In this document: piece after piece, positions 20,301 through 28,021 of the stretch
Layout: every line of letters starts with the position of its first letter
How positions within the stretch are numbered: the stretch's first letter is position 1
Source: an uncultured Planctomycetia bacterium
Lineage (GTDB): Bacteria > Planctomycetota > Phycisphaerae > FEN-1346 > JAACEH01
Assembly (NCBI GenBank): GCA_903929765.1
Contig: CAIYVX010000097.1
Span: 16,556 to 80,555 of the forward strand
DNA: 64,000 bases
Direction of reading: 5' to 3'
Translations under genes and position numbers: made by a program
Notes under the pieces: model-generated
The model's input: only the letters and a program-made list of their open reading frames with translations
The model's database searches: none
What the model was told of the DNA's origin: nothing

Positions 20301-22569
20301 CGCCTCGGTCAGTCCGGCCGGGACCGTGGAGCCGGAGTACACGCTTACCGTCAACCAGACCACCGGCGGCACGGTGACGGTCTCCCCGAACACCGCGACG
20401 TATTCACTCGGCAGCACGCCGACGATTACGGCCCAAGCCAGCACGGGCTACGCCTTCATCCAGTGGATTGTGAACTACGGGTCGGTCTCCGGCAACACCG
20501 GGACAGACACTCTGACCGTCCTGGGCCCCGTAACCTTGTCGGCCAGCTTCGCCCCGACTTATGTCGTGACGGTCAACCAGACGACCGGCGGCACGGTGAC
20601 CGTGACGCCGAGCCAGGCGGCCTATCTCTACAATGCCACGCCGACGATTGCGGCTTCGGCCAACCCGGGTTATGCCTTCAGCAGTTGGAGTGTGACCGGA
20701 CCGAGCACGCTCAGCAACTCGGCGGCGGTTTCGACCTCGTTGACCGTGACCGGCAATGGCACGTTGTCGGCGGTCTTCACTCCGATTAGTTACAACGTGG
20801 CCGGCCAGGCCAGTCCGACGGCGGGCGGCACCGTGAGTCCGGTCAGCACCACCGGCACTATCGGACAGGCGATTGCCCTCGGCCAGACCAACAACCCGGG
20901 CTATGCCTTCACGGGCTGGACCGTGGTCGGAGCATCGCTGAACAGCGACAGCACGGCGGTGATCATCGGCACGGCCAATGTGACGGTGACGGCCCACTAC
21001 ACGGCGAACAGCTACACGGTGACGGTGACGCAGCCGACCGGCGGCACGATTGGCGTCAGCAGCCCGACGGCCAGCTACAACCAGGTGCTCACCCTCAGCC
21101 AGACCCCGGCGAATGGCTACACGTTCGAAGGCTACTCGGTCGCCAGCGGTGGCGGAACGATCTCCGGCGGCAACCAGTTGACGGTGACCAGCAATGTGAC
21201 CGTGACGGGCAGCTACCTGCAGAACACCTACACCGGCAACGAGACCGGCGGGACGATCAACTTGTCGAGCAACGGCCCGTACACCTACGGCCAGGTCGTC
21301 GGCGTCCAGGCCTCGGTCGCCGATGGCTTCACCCTCAACCACTGGTCCGTGACTGGACCGAGCACGTTGAGCAGTTCGACCGCGACGACGACGTCGCTGA
21401 CCGTTTACGGCAGCTTCACCCTGACGGCTGACTTCACCGCGATTGTTTCCAACCTGACCGGCTCGGCCAACCCGGTTGGCGCCGGCACCGTGACCCTGGC
21501 CGGCCAGCCCACCGCGACCGGCACCATCGGCCAGACGATTGCCCTCAGCGCGACGCCCGTCGGCAGCTATACCTTCTCCTACTGGACGGTCCTCGATGAT
21601 AGCGGCTATAACTGGGCCTCGGTGGCCCTGAGCAATTCGACCTTGGCGACGGCCAACCTGACCATCCCGGACATGGGTTCGGTGAGCGACATGAACCTGA
21701 CCGTCATCGCCAACTTCGTGATGAGCAAATTCACCATCACCGTCAACCCGACGACCGGCGGCCAGGTGACGGTGTCGCCGAGCACAGAGACGTACAACCT
21801 CAGCGACACGCCGACCATCACGGCGGCGCCCAATGCGGGCTACAAGTTCGCCGGTTGGAACGTCACGGGCGGAACGATCACCCCGGATCTGAACACCAAC
21901 CCGGCCACCCTGACGGTCAACGGCAACGTGACGCTGTCGGCCAACTTTACGGCCGAGACGTTCAACCTCGCGGCGGAAACCTCGAACACCTGGGTCTACC
22001 AGAACACGCCGGCGACGACCTTTGACCGCCATGCCTTGACGCTGACGCTCAACGCGACGGACACCTGGAACAACACCACCTACACGATGACGGTGACCCA
22101 GGACGGAGCGAACGGCGTGGTCACGCCGACGCTGACGCAGACCAACAGTTCGACGACGGTGTTGGTGTCGCCGACGGGGACGGCGCCGGTGGTCTGGACC
22201 GTTCCGGCGGCGAACACGACGACCGCTTACCTGGTGGGTGGCCGCGTGCTGAATGGGCTGGTTAAGAGCGCCGGGAACGTGGCCCTGACCGGCAGTTGCA
22301 CGGTGACGGTAACCGTGGTCGGCGACGTGTCCGGCCCGGCGAACCCGGCGACAGCGAGCGTGACGGTCTTTGTCCGCAAGTTAGGCGACGTGGACGGCAA
22401 CGGCAAGATCCAGATTGCCGATGAAAACTACATTACGCAGCGCATCGCCACGGGCCAGACGCCGGTCGGGATCGATCCTGCGGCTCTGGATGTGGACGGC
22501 AACGGCAAGATTCAGGTGGCCGACGAGAACGTTATTACCGGCATCATCGCCGGCCAGACGCTCCCGTAA
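14359..22569 (+). CDS. Giant secreted multi-module protein: four ~270-aa ISSGFNM modules, multiple InlB B-repeat-like units, C-terminal dockerin type I
   Basis: Signal peptide MKRNVTLMVMFVALLALAVPAMA; repeated YTVTVNQTTGGTVTVSPS...ATVTASANPGYxFxxWSVTGGT...TLTVQGNVTLSANF units; C-terminal GDVDGNGKIQIADENYITQRI...LDVDGNGKIQVADENVITGII. Confidence 0.9.
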   Translation: MKRNVTLMVMFVALLALAVPAMAQPVVTLTISSGFNMNAWCSPAMYNNCQAQNKSLPTLYGGEWTGYSLNLASDGKNPASLCADTLSSDGFSFSYSGTYLSGIQGTPRNGVLNSTAYPGGVYNIASFLGNASMPADSIDSMSNAAVFGNNRNNGVWTVAQLTLPVTNQGYYSDINFVLTVANAEGLQIWAKYSDSTSGLLYNWPAVQGGAGPGIESPTGSLTGYNNIYRCSLDLYDGRVPPAFRADNFGPNLYEFSAPLTLNSAKLLKSIVLVNTLAAVWYNNYAPELAFFAASATTSAGLDTVTVQTSASGNITVATCSNGIPFLVNGYPVNTTVSITVVPIGGYTFANWVVTNATIADSSASNTTMLITGPVTLSASYTPATTTYTVTVVAPTGGAVTVSPVYVTNVYNPNSTPQITATPATGYYFVNWTSTMGGSVNTSTVSQANLPAMTDNVTVTASFGQEDTVTINQTTGGTVTVAGITASQYFLPSAQPTITASANAGYSFGSWNVTNGTPNGSGSQTTLQLNGASVTVAAVFVTASYTPATQVNGGSGGITLTPPSSTYSYGQVVGLSASTATPGFVFNHWVVTGASQLSNSTAATTSLTVYGNFTLTAVFYNTGATPINISSGFNMGAMVGPKDYNLCVAQNHKMSYLFGLEPQGYANALGNGWVFECDSSTAETGSSYSYGGAYYTGLQGLPENGVLTSNVDGRTYCIASVSGNALLSGDWTEAAVPTGSNNAKFNAAVLAQPWGYDATYPQTTTATVSQGYYTDINFVFAAGLGNGAAYMQIWAIYSDTSSTKLYDFGDPGSGYAGPSLTDSRTGVGDFKTLYTTTGCWSDYSGTIGGGVATPLSLFEFAAPRTLLSTKPLAKIKIVDTSGSTKPYHYRELAVFGATGTPATGTYTVTVNQTTGGTVAVSPSQAGYPNNALATVTATASPNYVFTGWTVTGGTISPSASQATLTVQGPVTLSANFAAAYTVTVNQTTGGTVSVSPSNAAYLYNDTATVTASANPGYGFVSWSATNGTVSPSTSQATLTVQLGNVTLSASFGAVNYTATEQGNLGGTVTLNPASSTYSYGQVVGITAANANPNFTFSYWTATGGTVSNSAAATTSLTVYSNFNLTAVFYNTGATPLNISSGFNMNAWCSPAMYNNCVAHSDNLPDLYIGETNGYSLDLSSNGQNPSSFCAVTTASDSAGNSSYNSYNGGYLTGKQGTPRNGVLTSTVDGRVYNIASIQGNATVPADSIDMKNAVVVGYVSAFGYGGAWNLTQVTLPVTAGYYSDINFVLTAGNYTNSCQIWAVYSDTTSTKLYDWGATNGPTVQASNPTSATFPGFNPVFISSMNLYDGAKYPYFRADGIGPTLYEFSTPLTLVSTKPLTGIVVKCNSANGSPELAIFGATASPATGTNTVTVNQTTGGSVSVSPSKAGYPNNAQATATVTTSPNYIFTGWTVTGGTLSGSTGTDTLTVNGNVTLSANFAAAYTVTVNQTTGGSVSVSPSNSAYLYNATATVTATASANYYFVGWSVTGGTIPGSTGTDTLTVQGNVTLAANFALKDTVTVNPTTGGTVTVTPSGPFVPNATATITASANPGYVFGSWSVAGGSIAPNSSTNPATLTVQGNVTLSANFTAINYSSTTLASGYGTAQLTSAGPYTYGQVVGLTAAASTGWSFNHWIVTGASQLTNPTSATTSLTVYNNFTLTAVFSSAAQPIDISSGFNMAAMVGPKMAQLTITDGQRIGGIFGDESKGFAINLGGGAGNSLICDSSSNEVGSSYGGTYFTGVQGLPENGVLTSNVDGRTYCMASVSGNALLPGDWTEAAVPTGSNNVKYNAAVIAQPWGYDVTYPQSATMNVTPGNYADINFVFTTGFDNGARYMQIWAIYSDTSSTKLYDFGDPATGTAGPVISDSRTGVGDFTTLYSAHVAWNNPTGPIGQARGDVAPLTLYEFTVPRLLDSSKTLTAIEILDPTGNTKVYHTRELAIFAASVSPAGTVEPEYTLTVNQTTGGTVTVSPNTATYSLGSTPTITAQASTGYAFIQWIVNYGSVSGNTGTDTLTVLGPVTLSASFAPTYVVTVNQTTGGTVTVTPSQAAYLYNATPTIAASANPGYAFSSWSVTGPSTLSNSAAVSTSLTVTGNGTLSAVFTPISYNVAGQASPTAGGTVSPVSTTGTIGQAIALGQTNNPGYAFTGWTVVGASLNSDSTAVIIGTANVTVTAHYTANSYTVTVTQPTGGTIGVSSPTASYNQVLTLSQTPANGYTFEGYSVASGGGTISGGNQLTVTSNVTVTGSYLQNTYTGNETGGTINLSSNGPYTYGQVVGVQASVADGFTLNHWSVTGPSTLSSSTATTTSLTVYGSFTLTADFTAIVSNLTGSANPVGAGTVTLAGQPTATGTIGQTIALSATPVGSYTFSYWTVLDDSGYNWASVALSNSTLATANLTIPDMGSVSDMNLTVIANFVMSKFTITVNPTTGGQVTVSPSTETYNLSDTPTITAAPNAGYKFAGWNVTGGTITPDLNTNPATLTVNGNVTLSANFTAETFNLAAETSNTWVYQNTPATTFDRHALTLTLNATDTWNNTTYTMTVTQDGANGVVTPTLTQTNSSTTVLVSPTGTAPVVWTVPAANTTTAYLVGGRVLNGLVKSAGNVALTGSCTVTVTVVGDVSGPANPATASVTVFVRKLGDVDGNGKIQIADENYITQRIATGQTPVGIDPAALDVDGNGKIQVADENVITGIIAGQTLP

Positions 22570-22624
22570 GCGTGCGGTTAGGCGGTTTCTGCTCGCCGCG
22601 TGTATTGTGTTCTGAAATCTGTTT

Positions 22625-22663
22625 GGGACCCTGTTCCTTCGCTTCAGGAAGGAACAGGGTCCC
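22625..22663. terminator. Perfect 16-bp stem hairpin
   Basis: GGGACCCTGTTCCTTC-gcttcag-GAAGGAACAGGGTCCC, 56 nt after the stop codon of the giant gene. Confidence 0.65.
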
Positions 22664-22875
22664 TGTGTTTCTGGATCAGGAACAGCCGGTCCGGCATAAA
22701 AAAACCGGGCCAGCGCCGCTAACTATAGTTCCGACGAACACCTGATCAAGGCCATTCAGACCCCCGTGGCCGATTTCTGCGGCGGCTTTCGGCACAGGTC
22801 GATGTTATCGTCCTTACCGTTGGTGAACCACGCCGCGGCGATGGACAGACAATAGCGCCAATCTGGGACATTGAG

Positions 22876-24246
22876 TCAGGGCAGCAGGTAACTACCGACA
22901 GACAGCGGTTCGGCCAGTTGGCCAGCCCCATCCTCGGGCGTTTCCGCCGGCAGTGGGCGGTCGCGTAGTTGGCCAGACCACAACTCGAACTCGTGCCGCC
23001 CGTGGCCTTCCTCGGCCGAGTAGAGAACGACATAGCTCATGACCTTCCAGGAGGCGAAGTGTCGCCCGCCGCAGGCGGTGTCCGCCGCCTGCCAGACGGT
23101 TCGCCAGGTGCCGGCGTTCAGATAAATGCGATCATAGCCCTCCGGCTCAGCCGGTCCCAGCGGGACGCTCTCGACCTCGTGCGTGTGGCCGTAAACGACG
23201 AAACGCGGCGCCCGGCCGTCCGGCAGCCGTTCGGCCAGGGCAAACGGAGCATACTCCGACTCGGTCCGGTTCCGCAGAATGGCCCAACTTCGCAACATCC
23301 GCTCGCCCAGCCGTACCAGCGAGTCGACCATCGTCACCCGTTGCCGCGGGAGGCGATTCAGGAGCAGCCGCAGATAACGCCGCTCGAACCAGGTGAGCTG
23401 GCGGTCCGCGAAACGGCGGAACTCCGGGTTGGCCAGGAAGTCGCCGATGCAGCGGGCCAGAGCCCGGCTGGCCGCGCGTGCCACTTCCGTGTCCCCGCGG
23501 CCCAGCCGGCTCACTGTTTCGCTGACCCAGGAGGAGATAAGCGGATAGGGTCGCACATTGTCGATCTCTTTCAGTCGCGTGACCACCTCCGGCGCCGCCA
23601 GGTGATCTCCCAACTCCCGGCCCACTTCGAAGGGCAGTCGATGGAGCAATTCAAGCACCACGCTGTCGCCCAGGCTCGAGGCGTCGCGGCCGGCGGTGGC
23701 GTCGAAGTTCAGATTATCGTGAATGTCGCCGTGGCGGGCGAGGCAATCGTAGCCTCCGGCCGGCGAGGTGAACTCTGTCGGGAACCGCTCGGAGACGTAA
23801 TGGCCGGCCAAACCGAGTTCGCGGGCCACGGCGGCGCGGGTGGAGGTGTACCGGTTGATCAGCCAATCGTGATTGCCCAGGAGATAGTCGAACGACACGC
23901 GACCGATCGGGACGGAACTGCGCGAGGAAACCCGGCGGCCTAGTTCTCGAAGGTGGGCGAGCGATTCGCGATTGCGGCGGAAGATGGCACCCAGAATGGC
24001 CAGAGTCAGCCGCTCCTGCGCCGGGCCGGTTTCGCTCCAGGGCCTGATACCGCCGGGATGGTCGAGCCAGAAACTGGAGCGGATGACGTCAAGCCCGTCG
24101 CCCAGAAGCACCAAGCGGACTTCCGAGGCCCGGCGTTTGCGGGCCAGGTCGGCCACCTGGTCGGCAAAGAGGTCGAAGGCCTCCTGGTTGATGGTTTCCC
24201 CGGAGGAGCCGTCGGTCAGATGAGTGTCGCTGAACAGGATTAACAT
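22876..24246 (-). CDS. Calcineurin-like metallophosphoesterase
   Basis: LILFSDTHL...LVLLGDGLD...LLGNHDWLI...ARHGDIHD...VVYGHTHEVE motifs. Confidence 0.85.
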   Translation of the reverse strand: MLILFSDTHLTDGSSGETINQEAFDLFADQVADLARKRRASEVRLVLLGDGLDVIRSSFWLDHPGGIRPWSETGPAQERLTLAILGAIFRRNRESLAHLRELGRRVSSRSSVPIGRVSFDYLLGNHDWLINRYTSTRAAVARELGLAGHYVSERFPTEFTSPAGGYDCLARHGDIHDNLNFDATAGRDASSLGDSVVLELLHRLPFEVGRELGDHLAAPEVVTRLKEIDNVRPYPLISSWVSETVSRLGRGDTEVARAASRALARCIGDFLANPEFRRFADRQLTWFERRYLRLLLNRLPRQRVTMVDSLVRLGERMLRSWAILRNRTESEYAPFALAERLPDGRAPRFVVYGHTHEVESVPLGPAEPEGYDRIYLNAGTWRTVWQAADTACGGRHFASWKVMSYVVLYSAEEGHGRHEFELWSGQLRDRPLPAETPEDGAGQLAEPLSVGSYLLP

Positions 24247-24379
24247 TTACTATAATTATCGTCTATGAATGTTAGTCTTCGACTGGAGTGAAAGTTAATT
24301 TACGGTTAATCTGTGCGGATAAACACAAGGTCTTGTGGCTCACCCTCGGAATTCTTATCCTGGCGCCGTGCCCCCTGAA

Positions 24380-24410
24380 CATGGCGGCAAACAACGCCGC
24401 CAGGCCACCC
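24380..24410. repeat. Isolated second-part element of the composite repeat, after pstB
   Basis: catggcggcaaacaacgccgccaggccaccc; near-identical to 6146-6178 and 51828-51857. Confidence 0.75.
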
Positions 24411-24420
24411 GCAATGACTC

Positions 24421-25287
24421 TTACCCGAAGCGTCCCGTGATGTAGGCCTCGGTCTTTTCCTGGCGCGGCTTGGTGAAAATCTCCTTGGTCGGCCCGAACT
24501 CGATCAGTTCGCCCTCGTAGAAGAAGGCGGTCAGTTCCGAAACCCGGGCCGCCTGCTGCATGTTATGTGTGACGATAATAATTGTATATTGTCCGCTCAA
24601 CTCGTCGATCAATTCCTCGACCCGGGCCGTCGAGCGCGGGTCCAGGGCCGAGGCCGGCTCGTCCATCAGTAGCACCTCGGGGTCGACCGCCAAAGCCCGG
24701 GCGATGCAGAGCCGCTGCTGCTGGCCGCCCGAAAGCCGCAGGGCGTTATCGTGCTGGCGGTCCTTGACCTCGTCCCACAGGCCGGCCCGGGACAGGCTTT
24801 GTTCGACGATTTCGGACAAGTGCGTCCTGCTGGAAATACCGTGAATGCGCGGCCCGTAGGCCACGTTGTCGAAGATCGACTTCGGAAACGGGTTGGGCTT
24901 CTGGAAGACCATGCCGACCTTGCGCCGCAAGGCGACCACGTCCAACTGCGGCACATAGAGATCCTGGCCGTCCAGGGCCAGCCGCCCCTGGACCGTGCAG
25001 CCGGGAATCAGGTCGTTCATGCGGTTGATGGCCCGCAGAAAGGTGCTTTTGCCGCAACCGCTGGGACCGATGATGGCCGTCACGCGACCCGGTGGAATGT
25101 TCATGGTCACGCTCTTAACGGCGGGTCGCCCGCCATAAAGAACGTGGAACCCTTCGGCGGCAACGTGCGATACTTCGCCGGCCACCGCAGGCGTCTGAGG
25201 CGTCTCTGGTGATCGACTGGTTGGGCGAGTCGTTGGCACGGACGTAGTCATTTTTTTTGGCCTTTCGGCGACAGCGGAACTTGCCAT
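24421..25287 (-). CDS. pstB: Phosphate ABC transporter ATP-binding protein PstB
   Basis: [25 protein letters not shown]...[27 protein letters not shown]...[33 protein letters not shown]. Confidence 0.97.
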   Translation of the reverse strand: MASSAVAERPKKMTTSVPTTRPTSRSPETPQTPAVAGEVSHVAAEGFHVLYGGRPAVKSVTMNIPPGRVTAIIGPSGCGKSTFLRAINRMNDLIPGCTVQGRLALDGQDLYVPQLDVVALRRKVGMVFQKPNPFPKSIFDNVAYGPRIHGISSRTHLSEIVEQSLSRAGLWDEVKDRQHDNALRLSGGQQQRLCIARALAVDPEVLLMDEPASALDPRSTARVEELIDELSGQYTIIIVTHNMQQAARVSELTAFFYEGELIEFGPTKEIFTKPRQEKTEAYITGRFG

Positions 25288-25299
25288 TTACGGATCCTT

Positions 25300-26643
25300 T
25301 CAGCCACTCAACCGGCGCGTGATCCTGGCCCGTAGCAACACCGCCGTCAGGTTCAGGGCCAGCACCAGCACCACCAGCGTCAGCACCATGCCGTACTGCA
25401 CGTGGCGAATCTGGTCCACAGCCTCGTGCTCGGTGCTGACGTTATAGATATTCCAGGACAGGGCCTGGGTCGGCGACGTGAAGACTTCCCACGGCTTAAC
25501 GCCGAGCCCGACGCTCACGGCTGCGGTGAAGATGATCGGGGCCGTCTCGCCGGCCGCACGACCCATGCTGATGATTATGCCAGTAAGAATGCCCGGCAGC
25601 GCCGCCGGGAGAATCACCGTCAGGATCGTCCGCCACTGCCCCGCCCCCAGGCTCAGGGCCGCCTCCTTGTAGGCCAGCGGCACGGCCCGCAACGCTTCCT
25701 CCGAGGCCCGGATGATGGTCGGCAGTATCAGCAGGCCCAGCGTCAGGGAGCCGGCCAGGACGCTCTTGGAGGGCGAAACGTGAATCGTGTTGATAAAAAA
25801 CGCCAACCCGAACAGCCCGAAGACGATGCTCGGCACACCGGCCAGCGTGCTGATGCAGGTGCGTAACAACGAGATGAACCGCCCCTGCCCCGCGTACTCG
25901 ACCAGGTAGATCGCCGTAATTACACCCATCGGCACCGCAAACAGGATCGCTCCGAGGGTCAGGTAAATCGTCCCCAGCACCGCCGGCCCGATGCCGCCGA
26001 AAAAGTTGGCGTCCTGCGGATTGTCGATCAGGAACTGCGGATAAAACGTCCATTGCGGCCGCAACAACTCCGCCAGGTGCATCTCCACATAGCCGAACAT
26101 CGGCTCCAGCGACGTGCCCTTGTACCGCGCCGCCCGCGGCCCCTCGACCTTCAAGGAAAAACCGTGGCTGTCCAGCCCCCGGTCCTCCTGGACGTGTACG
26201 ATGCTGTCGGCCTGGACCAAGGCCCGGTCCCATCGTGTCGCCCCATATTCGTCACGTTCCAGGCGCGACAGCGCCTCGCCGGGTGGTGGGCCGATCAGCC
26301 GGTAGACCTCCCGCTTCAACTTTGGAAACTCCGCCCCAAACCGTGCGTCGAGATCGTCATCGTTCTTCAGTTGGTGTTCGAACTTGTGCAGCAGGTCGTA
26401 GACCGGTTGCCGCACCTGCCGTAAGGTTTCTTTCTCTGTCGTCAACACCTCGCGGTCGCCGCGGTCGAAGCGGTCCGACTGGTATTTGCGAAATTCCGCT
26501 GTCCCGCGAAAGACGAAAGCGCCCGTGCCGTTGGCAAAAATCGGGGCCAGCAGCACCACCAGCGCCGCCGTCATGACCACGATGGCCAGGATACCGATCC
26601 CCGTAGCCGAGCGGTCGATGATTTTCCGCGTTCTCAGATGCAC
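25300..26643 (-). CDS. pstA: Phosphate ABC transporter permease PstA
   Basis: GGIGPAVLGTIYLTLGAILFAVPMGVITAIYLVEYA...AGVPSIVFGLFGLAFF...GRAAGETAPIIFTA; pst gene order. Confidence 0.93.
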   Translation of the reverse strand: MHLRTRKIIDRSATGIGILAIVVMTAALVVLLAPIFANGTGAFVFRGTAEFRKYQSDRFDRGDREVLTTEKETLRQVRQPVYDLLHKFEHQLKNDDDLDARFGAEFPKLKREVYRLIGPPPGEALSRLERDEYGATRWDRALVQADSIVHVQEDRGLDSHGFSLKVEGPRAARYKGTSLEPMFGYVEMHLAELLRPQWTFYPQFLIDNPQDANFFGGIGPAVLGTIYLTLGAILFAVPMGVITAIYLVEYAGQGRFISLLRTCISTLAGVPSIVFGLFGLAFFINTIHVSPSKSVLAGSLTLGLLILPTIIRASEEALRAVPLAYKEAALSLGAGQWRTILTVILPAALPGILTGIIISMGRAAGETAPIIFTAAVSVGLGVKPWEVFTSPTQALSWNIYNVSTEHEAVDQIRHVQYGMVLTLVVLVLALNLTAVLLRARITRRLSG

Positions 26644-26658
26644 GCTGCCACCTTTACG

Positions 26659-27912
26659 TTAGCCGCCGATCCAACTCCACACTCGCCGCATAAAACCTTG
26701 CGGCCGAGACGCCGCGTCCCCGCCGCCCGTCCCGCGCACCGCGGAAATCTTGGCCACCGTGCGCCGCACGACCCATTCACTGGCCAGGTTCGCCAGAAAC
26801 GAAACGACCAACAGGCACAGGGCCATGGCAAAAAGCACATGGTACCGCGACGACCCGGTCGTCTGGTCTGCCTCGCCCATGTCCGAGACGATGGTTGCCG
26901 TCATGGTCCGCACCGGCGACAGGAAGTTATACCACGGCTGCGGAATCTGCGCCGCGTTGCCCGAGGCCATCAACACGACCATTGTCTCGCCGATGGCTCG
27001 CATGATGCCGAGAATGACCGCGGCCATGATGCCGCTGGAGGCCGCGGGGATAATCACGCTGAGGATGGTCTCGGCCCGCGTGGCGCCCAGGGCGTAGCTG
27101 CCCTCGCGCAACTCCCGGCCCGCCGCCGTCAGGGCATCCTCTGAGACACTGACAATCGTCGGCAAGGCCATCACGCCCAGGATAATCGAGGCGTTCAGAG
27201 CATTAGTGCCGCTGGAAATGTGGATGGCCGCCAGCGCTGCCGACAGTTTCCACAACCCCGCCAGTGCCGCTAGGGTGAGCAGAATCATCACTGCCGCCCG
27301 GGCCGGATTGCGAAACCGCTCGCGCAATCGACCGCAGGACACATCGGCAACAACCAGGATAGCCAGCGCCGCCAGCGGCCCGAACAGGAGCCAGGTCGCG
27401 ACCGACAGCGCTTGCCCGCCCTTATCCTGTAGGAGCGGGGCAAAGACCACCAGGGCAAAAAAACCGTAAACCACCGAAGGAATCGCCGCCAGAATTTCCA
27501 CAGTCGGCTTCACCCATTGCCGCACCGAAAACGGCAACACGTCGCTCAGGCAGACTGCGGCCGCGACCCCCAGCGGCACCGCCACCACAATCGCCCCTAC
27601 GGTCACCATGCCCGTGCCATAGAAAATCGCCAGAGCTCCGAATTCCGGGGCCGCGGCGTTCGACGGATACCAATGCGTACTGGTAAAGAATTCTCGCAAG
27701 CCGTTGTCGTGGAAGAACGGAATCGCGTCGCGAATGATAAAGTAGAAAATGAAGAGAACCGCCAGGGCCGAACTCGAGGCGATGGCCAGCAGGATCAGCC
27801 GTCCCAGCAGGGCGACCGCGTGGCGCAGACGATCCGCCCGCTGGCCCAGGACCAGCGAACCGCCCTGTCTCCGTATGCTGATCTTGCCGCTCGTTTGTCC
27901 GAACGCCGTCAT
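26659..27912 (-). CDS. pstC: Phosphate ABC transporter permease PstC
   Basis: Start trimmed to MTAFGQTSGK; AIPSVVYGFFALVVFAPLL...GIMRAIGETMVVLMASGN; pst gene order. Confidence 0.93.
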   Translation of the reverse strand: MTAFGQTSGKISIRRQGGSLVLGQRADRLRHAVALLGRLILLAIASSSALAVLFIFYFIIRDAIPFFHDNGLREFFTSTHWYPSNAAAPEFGALAIFYGTGMVTVGAIVVAVPLGVAAAVCLSDVLPFSVRQWVKPTVEILAAIPSVVYGFFALVVFAPLLQDKGGQALSVATWLLFGPLAALAILVVADVSCGRLRERFRNPARAAVMILLTLAALAGLWKLSAALAAIHISSGTNALNASIILGVMALPTIVSVSEDALTAAGRELREGSYALGATRAETILSVIIPAASSGIMAAVILGIMRAIGETMVVLMASGNAAQIPQPWYNFLSPVRTMTATIVSDMGEADQTTGSSRYHVLFAMALCLLVVSFLANLASEWVVRRTVAKISAVRGTGGGDAASRPQGFMRRVWSWIGG

Positions 27913-28021
27913 ACTTTCCTCGCGGTGAAACCAACGGGGCCGGGCGGCCCCGATTCTCCGCACCTCAAGTGCGCCGCCCAGCCCCGCTCTAATTCCGTCT
28001 TGCCACTCGACACGGCAGGCT

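Noticed and set aside
15241-22000. Possible CRISPR or DNA tandem-repeat array in the giant gene
   Set aside because: Periodicity is at protein level (InlB B-repeat-like units) with variable DNA; no short identical repeats with unique spacers.
20404-22032. 542-aa minus-strand ORF
   Set aside because: Antisense to the repetitive giant protein; Arg/Gly-rich low-complexity translation with no family signature.
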